From assembly GCA_034660395.1 (NCBI GenBank), contig JAYEJA010000115.1:1-9907 (forward strand): a stretch of 9,907 nucleotides of DNA, given 5' to 3'. The notes beneath the pieces were generated by a model. The model was not told where the DNA came from and did not search any database. It saw only the letters and a list, made by a program, of their open reading frames with translations. The DNA comes from JAQVEM01 sp034660395 (lineage in GTDB: Bacteria > Actinomycetota > Humimicrobiia > Humimicrobiales > Humimicrobiaceae). A program made the position numbers and the translations under genes. Positions 6,782 through 9,907 of the stretch are shown here, one piece after another. Numbering within the stretch: the stretch's first letter is position 1; every line of letters starts with the position of its first letter.

Positions 6782-7884
6782 TTAACCGCCATCCACCCAT
6801 TGACTAGCTTTCTCATATCGGTAATACTTTTCCCCAGAATCTCGGCAGCTCGCGGCATTGAGATTAATTCCTTTTCAAAAGCCTCACGGGCAAGTCGGTT
6901 TAGACGATTCTCTATACAATCAATACCTGCTAATGGTTCCGGTTCTTTGTGTCCCTTAAAATAAAAATGTTCCCTTTGTTTGTAATCATAGCAAAATTTC
7001 TTCCATATTTTATCATCTGCTACACCATCATCGATAAGCCTGTATATTACGGTTTTATAGCTTACTTTAAAGACCCTCTTTATATGCAATATTGCATCAA
7101 TATAGTTTAGTCCACTTACATCTTTTAACATTTTATGGAAAGCCTTCTGAGGTATCAGGAGATGACTTGCGAATAAATCAGCTTCATTTTCCTGGACTTT
7201 TATCTCTTTGCCTTCATCATTAAATGAGCCAGGATGCATTATAATATGACCAAATTCATGAGCAATAGTGAATACCTTTCTTTCAGTAGAAATAGAATTA
7301 TTGCTATTAACAACAATGGCGGTGCCTAATTTATTATCATCAACAGAAAACCCAAAAAAATTATCAAGTTCTATATCTATAAAATGTAATTTAACTCCAG
7401 CATATTCCACTAATCCGCATATATCGTTAATTACTTCATCTTCTTCAAGTCCCAGGTATTCTCTAATTTTAGAAGCTGCTTCTATTGGCAGCTTTCCTTT
7501 TATACCTTTTCTCATATCTTCAATACATAATTTCTTCTTTTTTTCTCCAGAAAGCATCTTCTCTAAATCATTAAAATCTCTCATCCACAAAGCAGTTTTT
7601 CCTTTTATCTCTTCCCGCTCCAATAAAGATTTATTGGTTCTCCATTTCTGGGCACGAAACCTGATGCCATGCAGTTCAGGAACAGGTCTTACTAAATCAA
7701 ATATTTTTACGTTTAATGCTTTTGCCAGTTTCTGGAGATTGCTAGTTCTTGGCTTTGCTTTTCCATTTTCAATATTATGATAAGCCATCCTGCTTATACC
7801 GGCAGCATCAGCTGCCTTCTGCATAGTCATTCCTTTTACTTTACGAATCCTTTTAAGATTTGCAGACAATTCTTTAGCTTGCAT
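6778..7884 (-). CDS. Xre-type HTH regulator fused to ImmA/IrrE zinc metallopeptidase
   Basis: The 368-residue product begins with an Xre helix-turn-helix (about residues 5-63; GMTMQKAADAAGISRMAYH contains the recognition region). A linker of about 90 residues follows, then an ImmA/IrrE (DUF955, M78) peptidase with zinc motif HEFGH (209-213) and the third ligand E234 in ENEADLFASHLLIP. The last 45 residues, with KELISMPRAAEILGKS, look like a short second helix-turn-helix of the UPF0175 antitoxin type. Family knowledge: ImmA cleaves the repressor ImmR of ICEBs1, and IrrE cleaves DdrO after DNA damage. Here sensor, peptidase and DNA binder are one chain, so self-cleavage or cleavage of the partner toxin is possible (inference). 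The ATG at 7884 is preferred because GAGGTG lies 4 bases upstream; the in-frame GTG at 7896 overlaps that ribosome site. It heads a three-gene operon and probably represses its own promoter. Confidence 0.88.
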   Translation of the reverse strand: MQAKELSANLKRIRKVKGMTMQKAADAAGISRMAYHNIENGKAKPRTSNLQKLAKALNVKIFDLVRPVPELHGIRFRAQKWRTNKSLLEREEIKGKTALWMRDFNDLEKMLSGEKKKKLCIEDMRKGIKGKLPIEAASKIREYLGLEEDEVINDICGLVEYAGVKLHFIDIELDNFFGFSVDDNKLGTAIVVNSNNSISTERKVFTIAHEFGHIIMHPGSFNDEGKEIKVQENEADLFASHLLIPQKAFHKMLKDVSGLNYIDAILHIKRVFKVSYKTVIYRLIDDGVADDKIWKKFCYDYKQREHFYFKGHKEPEPLAGIDCIENRLNRLAREAFEKELISMPRAAEILGKSITDMRKLVNGWMAVK

Positions 7885-7902
7885 AAAACACCTCACATTT
7901 AT

Positions 7903-7945
7903 TAACTTTACATTTTGTATTATTATATCATTATATGTAAAGTTA
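7903..7945. promoter_or_regulatory. Inverted-repeat operator candidate for the HTH-ImmA regulator
   Basis: TAACTTTACAT (7903-7913) and ATGTAAAGTTA (7935-7945) are a perfect 11-bp inverted repeat separated by 21 bases, centre to centre 32 bases, or about three helical turns. One arm overlaps the -35 box and spacer of the predicted promoter, the other covers the first transcribed bases. This suits a dimeric Xre repressor bound on both sides of the start site, perhaps by looping or oligomerisation. The repeat is seen; the binding protein is inferred. Confidence 0.65.
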
Positions 7946-7949
7946 TCAA
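7922..7949 (-). promoter_or_regulatory. Sigma-70-type promoter of the HTH-ImmA/PIN/GIY-YIG operon
   Basis: On the minus strand TTGATA (7944-7949) is followed after 16 bases by a perfect TATAAT (7922-7927). The start of transcription would be near 7915, giving a short leader of about 30 bases to the ATG at 7884, with the ribosome site GAGGTG inside it. No other good promoter is seen between the three genes. Confidence 0.7.
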
Positions 7950-8190
7950 GATTTGATTATTTTGAGTTAAAATAAGGGTTATCAAGGATTGCAACAGTAT
8001 GTAAATATATTCTTACTATTTATTTCGGCTCCCAGGTCTATTAGTTTCTTTTTGCGGTTGTCTTGCATTTGACTTATTAACCAAAATCTTTTCCAACCAG
8101 TTCATTAATAAATGAGCAGAATGTATCCAATTGTTCAGAAAAATCATTACTGCCGCAAGAATTAAATGTTTCATTATTATAAAAACGGAT
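7950..8190 (-). other. Spacer with a possible truncated gene end next to the IS
   Basis: Two minus-strand frames run out of the IS border into this stretch. One ends at a stop at 8077-8079 and reads as an acidic, soluble-looking tail (NDFSEQLDTFCSFINEL) of about 38 codons. The other ends at 8016 and reads as a hydrophobic peptide (MKHLILAAVMIFLNNWIHS) followed by a polar tail. Neither has a ribosome site or a family I recognise, and they cannot both be real. The simplest view is that the insertion sequence cut off the 3' end of a gene here. Confidence 0.25.
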
Positions 8191-8206
8191 TGCATATTCC
8201 GGCCGC

Positions 8207-8295
8207 ATCCGGACACTGATTCCGGGAACATCCAGACAGCGTTACGGAATTATCCGGACACCATAACGGCAACATCCGGACACCTTGTCGGACTA
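8207..8295 (+). repeat. Four 22-23 bp terminal repeats of the IS21 element
   Basis: ATCCGGACAC occurs at 8207-8216, 8252-8261 and 8274-8283, with a variant ATCCAGACAG at 8230-8239. Spacing is 23, 22 and 22 bases, two helical turns, so all copies face the same side. Each is followed by a weaker CGG-containing block (such as TTACGGAA or TAACGGCA). Multiple direct terminal repeats are the IS21-family signature and are the likely IstA binding sites. Confidence 0.85.
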
Positions 8296-8310
8296 TTTTA
8301 AAAACTGCTA

Positions 8311-8343
8311 CCCTTAGGTTTTATTATCTTAAAAACCTAAGGG
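8311..8343 (+). promoter_or_regulatory. Hairpin in front of istA that partly covers its ribosome site
   Basis: CCCTTAGGTTTT (8311-8322) and AAAACCTAAGGG (8332-8343) form a perfect 12-bp stem with a 9-base loop. The last three stem bases, GGG, are the beginning of the istA ribosome site GGGAGG (8341-8346). In RNA the stem would hinder translation of read-through transcripts from outside, a known way for insertion sequences to keep transposase low. The structure is seen; the effect is inferred. Confidence 0.7.
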
Positions 8344-8355
8344 AGGAAAGAACCG

Positions 8356-9897
8356 ATGAGGAGGACAGGTATGCTAAAGGCAAGAGAGATCTTAAGACTG
8401 GACAGTGCCGGACTTTCACTAAGAGACATAGCCCGGGCAGCAGGCTGCGGAAAGACCACAGTATCAGAAGTGCTTGAAAGAGCAGAGAAGGCAAAGCTTT
8501 CATGGCCCATAGACCTAAATGACAAGGAGCTTATGTCACTTCTTTATCCTCCCGCACTAAAACCACCAACATTTCCTGAGCCGGACATGGAATATGTATT
8601 CTATGAGATGAGGAAAAAGCATGTTACCCTTATGCTCCTGTGGGAAGAGTACAAGGAGAGATATCCCCGGGGACTCATGTACAGCCAGTTCTGCAGCCGC
8701 TACCGGGAGTTTAAAAAGGTAAATAAGCTCACCATGCATATAGAACACAAGGCCGGAGAAGAGGTTCAGGTGGACTGGGCCGGGTTCAGAGTTCCATATG
8801 TTGACAGAAATACCGGAGAGAAAAAGGCTGCCTATATATTCGTGGCAGTTCTACCCGCCAGCGCTTATCCCTTTGTCTATGCATACGCAGACAGAAAGCT
8901 TGCCAACTGGATAGATGCCCACGTGCGAGCATTTGAATACTATGGAGGAGTACCGAAAGTACTTATCCCGGATAATGTAAAGACAGCAGTAATAACTCCT
9001 GATGTTACAGATCCTGTGCTAAACAAAAGCTACAATGACATGGCAAACCATTACTCTGTTGCAATTGTCCCCGCCCGGAGCGGAAAGAGTAAAGACAAAG
9101 CTGCTGATGAAAACATGGTGGGAAACGTATCAAGAAGGATACTTGCCCTCTTAAGGAACATAAAGTTCTTTTCCGTATATGAGATAAACCAGGCCATAGA
9201 GGTCCAGCTTCAAAAATTCATAAATAGGCCCTTCCAGAAAATGGAGGGAAACAGACTGACCGCCTTTTTAAAGATAGACAAGCCGGCCCCTGGGCCCCTT
9301 CCCGGCCAGAGATACGAGTACTGTGACTGGAGACAGGCAAGAATTGGCTTCAATTACCATGTGGAGTACGAAAAATTTTACTACAGCACCCACTATTCCT
9401 ATGCAGGAAGTCACTGCTTTGTAAGGGCCACCAAAGACACCATAGAGGTATTTGTAGATAACGAGAGGATTGCAGCACACAAAAGAAACTACAATAAGGG
9501 TAAAAGATACACCACAAACCCCGCCCATATGGCAGAAGCGCACAGAGCTGTATCAGGATGGAGTACTGACCGCTTCATCTCCCGGGCAAATAGTATTGGT
9601 CAAAATATGGGCCGGTTTGTAAAAAAAGTCCTTTCTAAAAGTGACTATCCTGTGCAGAGCTACCGCTCATGCATGGCCATAATGAGCCACTCCAGAAATA
9701 ATTCCAACCAGGTTATGGAAAAAGCCTCAAGGAAAGCATTGGAGCTTGAGATCTACTCACAAAAATATTTTAAGATGCTGGTGTATATATCAAGTGAAAA
9801 TTCCCCCATATTTCACTCGAAAACTCCCCCACTTTTGGTAAAAAAATTATTTAATACTAACCATAGTTTCCCCCTCTCTAACCTCAAATTTAAATAA
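8356..9897 (+). pseudogene. istA: IS21-family transposase IstA with replaced C-terminus
   Basis: IstA is the DDE transposase of IS21 elements and works with the ATPase IstB. The frame has 513 codons. An N-terminal helix-turn-helix (about 19-45, LSLRDIARAAGCGKTTVSEVL) is followed by a retroviral-integrase-type core with D140 (VQVDWAG), D206 (IPDNVK) and E252 (DENMVGNVSRR), then a Mu-type beta-barrel region. Family resemblance runs to about residue 475 (ALELEIYSQKYFKML); the last 38 residues differ and are encoded by what appears to be the end of another element, so the native C-terminus of perhaps 20-30 residues is lost. Two starts are possible: ATG 8356 with GGGAGG 9 bases upstream, and in-frame ATG 8371 with a perfect AGGAGG (8359-8364) 6 bases upstream. 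IS21 itself makes two IstA forms from nearby starts. The catalytic core is intact, but with no istB in the window activity is doubtful. Confidence 0.88.
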
Positions 9898-9907
9898 CTA
9901 GACTAAT
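9781..9907. mobile_element. End of a second IS21-like element inserted in istA (continues beyond window)
   Basis: Right after the istA resemblance ends, GAAAATTCCCCCA (9796-9808) and GAAAACTCCCCCA (9819-9831) occur 23 bases apart, and a weaker TTCCCCC lies at 9868-9874, 44 bases further than the matching run in the second copy. This 22-23 base phasing is the same architecture as the IS21 terminal repeats, but with unrelated sequence. TG dinucleotides at 9779 and 9782 are candidate element ends. No transposase gene of this element is within the window. Confidence 0.6.

Larger units (their letters stand above)
8191..9780 (+). mobile_element. IS21-family insertion sequence, left part, interrupted
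   Basis: The element is recognised by its istA gene and by the four regularly spaced repeats in front of it. IS21 elements start with TG; the TG at 8191, just before the first repeat, is a plausible left end but is not proven. The family pattern is terminal repeats, istA, then istB (AAA+ helper ATPase). Here the sequence leaves family resemblance near 9780, before istB would appear. Base composition is visibly more GC- and purine-rich than the neighbouring genes, as expected for recently acquired DNA. Confidence 0.8.

Noticed and set aside
7268..7780. 170-codon plus-strand frame opposite the HTH-ImmA gene
   Set aside because: The opposite strand carries a complete recognised protein with the zinc motif; this frame has no ribosome site or family resemblance.
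7884..7896. GTG start four codons upstream for the HTH-ImmA gene
   Set aside because: The GTG overlaps the GAGGTG ribosome site, which is correctly spaced for the ATG at 7884.
8016..8231. 71-codon minus-strand frame crossing the IS left end
   Set aside because: It starts inside the IS terminal repeats, has no ribosome site and no recognisable family, and overlaps another equally plausible remnant frame. Kept only as part of the spacer description.
8207..8295. CRISPR array
   Set aside because: The repeated core is only about 10 bases with 12-13 base gaps that also share bases, and it directly precedes istA; this is IS21 terminal-repeat structure.

Overview
The window is AT-rich and carries two kinds of DNA. 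Positions 1-5528 look like stable chromosomal housekeeping DNA. Positions from about 5820 to the end look like an accessory stretch: a tRNA scrap, a toxin/defence-like operon and nested insertion sequences. The tilS-hpt-ftsH order is common in Firmicutes and in some actinobacterial and deep-branching low-GC lineages. Together with strong Shine-Dalgarno sequences, two TTG starts and a lipobox protein it suggests a low-GC Gram-positive-like bacterium, possibly uncultured. The sequence does not fix the lineage further.

Housekeeping block, all on the minus strand and transcribed right to left: a predicted lipoprotein (5043-5528), ymdB (4144-4932), tilS (2603-4111), hpt (1954-2529) and ftsH (1-1895, cut by the window edge before its stop). 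Gaps of 32 to 110 bases suggest one or two co-transcribed groups. The genes cover cyclic-nucleotide/RNA-linked signalling (YmdB), decoding of AUA codons (TilS), purine salvage (Hpt) and membrane protein quality control (FtsH).

Spacer 5529-6006 holds no convincing gene. It contains 25 bases of the 3' end of a tRNA-Gln gene without the rest of the tRNA, a typical scar of site-specific integration or of a rearrangement.

Defence/toxin-like operon, minus strand, 6007-7884: an Xre helix-turn-helix fused to an ImmA/IrrE zinc peptidase, then a PIN-domain nuclease overlapping it by 4 bases (ATGA), then a minimal 91-residue GIY-YIG domain protein starting 1 base after the PIN stop codon. One sigma-70-type promoter lies in front of the first gene, and a perfect 11-bp inverted repeat brackets it, which is what an autoregulated toxin-antitoxin or stress-sensing module would look like. 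The peptidase protein also has a C-terminal tail resembling UPF0175 antitoxins. This is the part of the window most likely to hold a poorly described system.

Insertion sequences, plus strand, from about 8191: an IS21-family element with four 22-23 bp terminal repeats, a 12-bp hairpin in front of istA, and istA itself with all three DDE residues. The istA frame loses family resemblance after about residue 475, where a different set of IS21-like terminal repeats (G-A-A-A-A-Y-T-C-C-C-C-C-A) begins. A second element therefore seems to have inserted into the first and continues beyond the window; istB is not seen.
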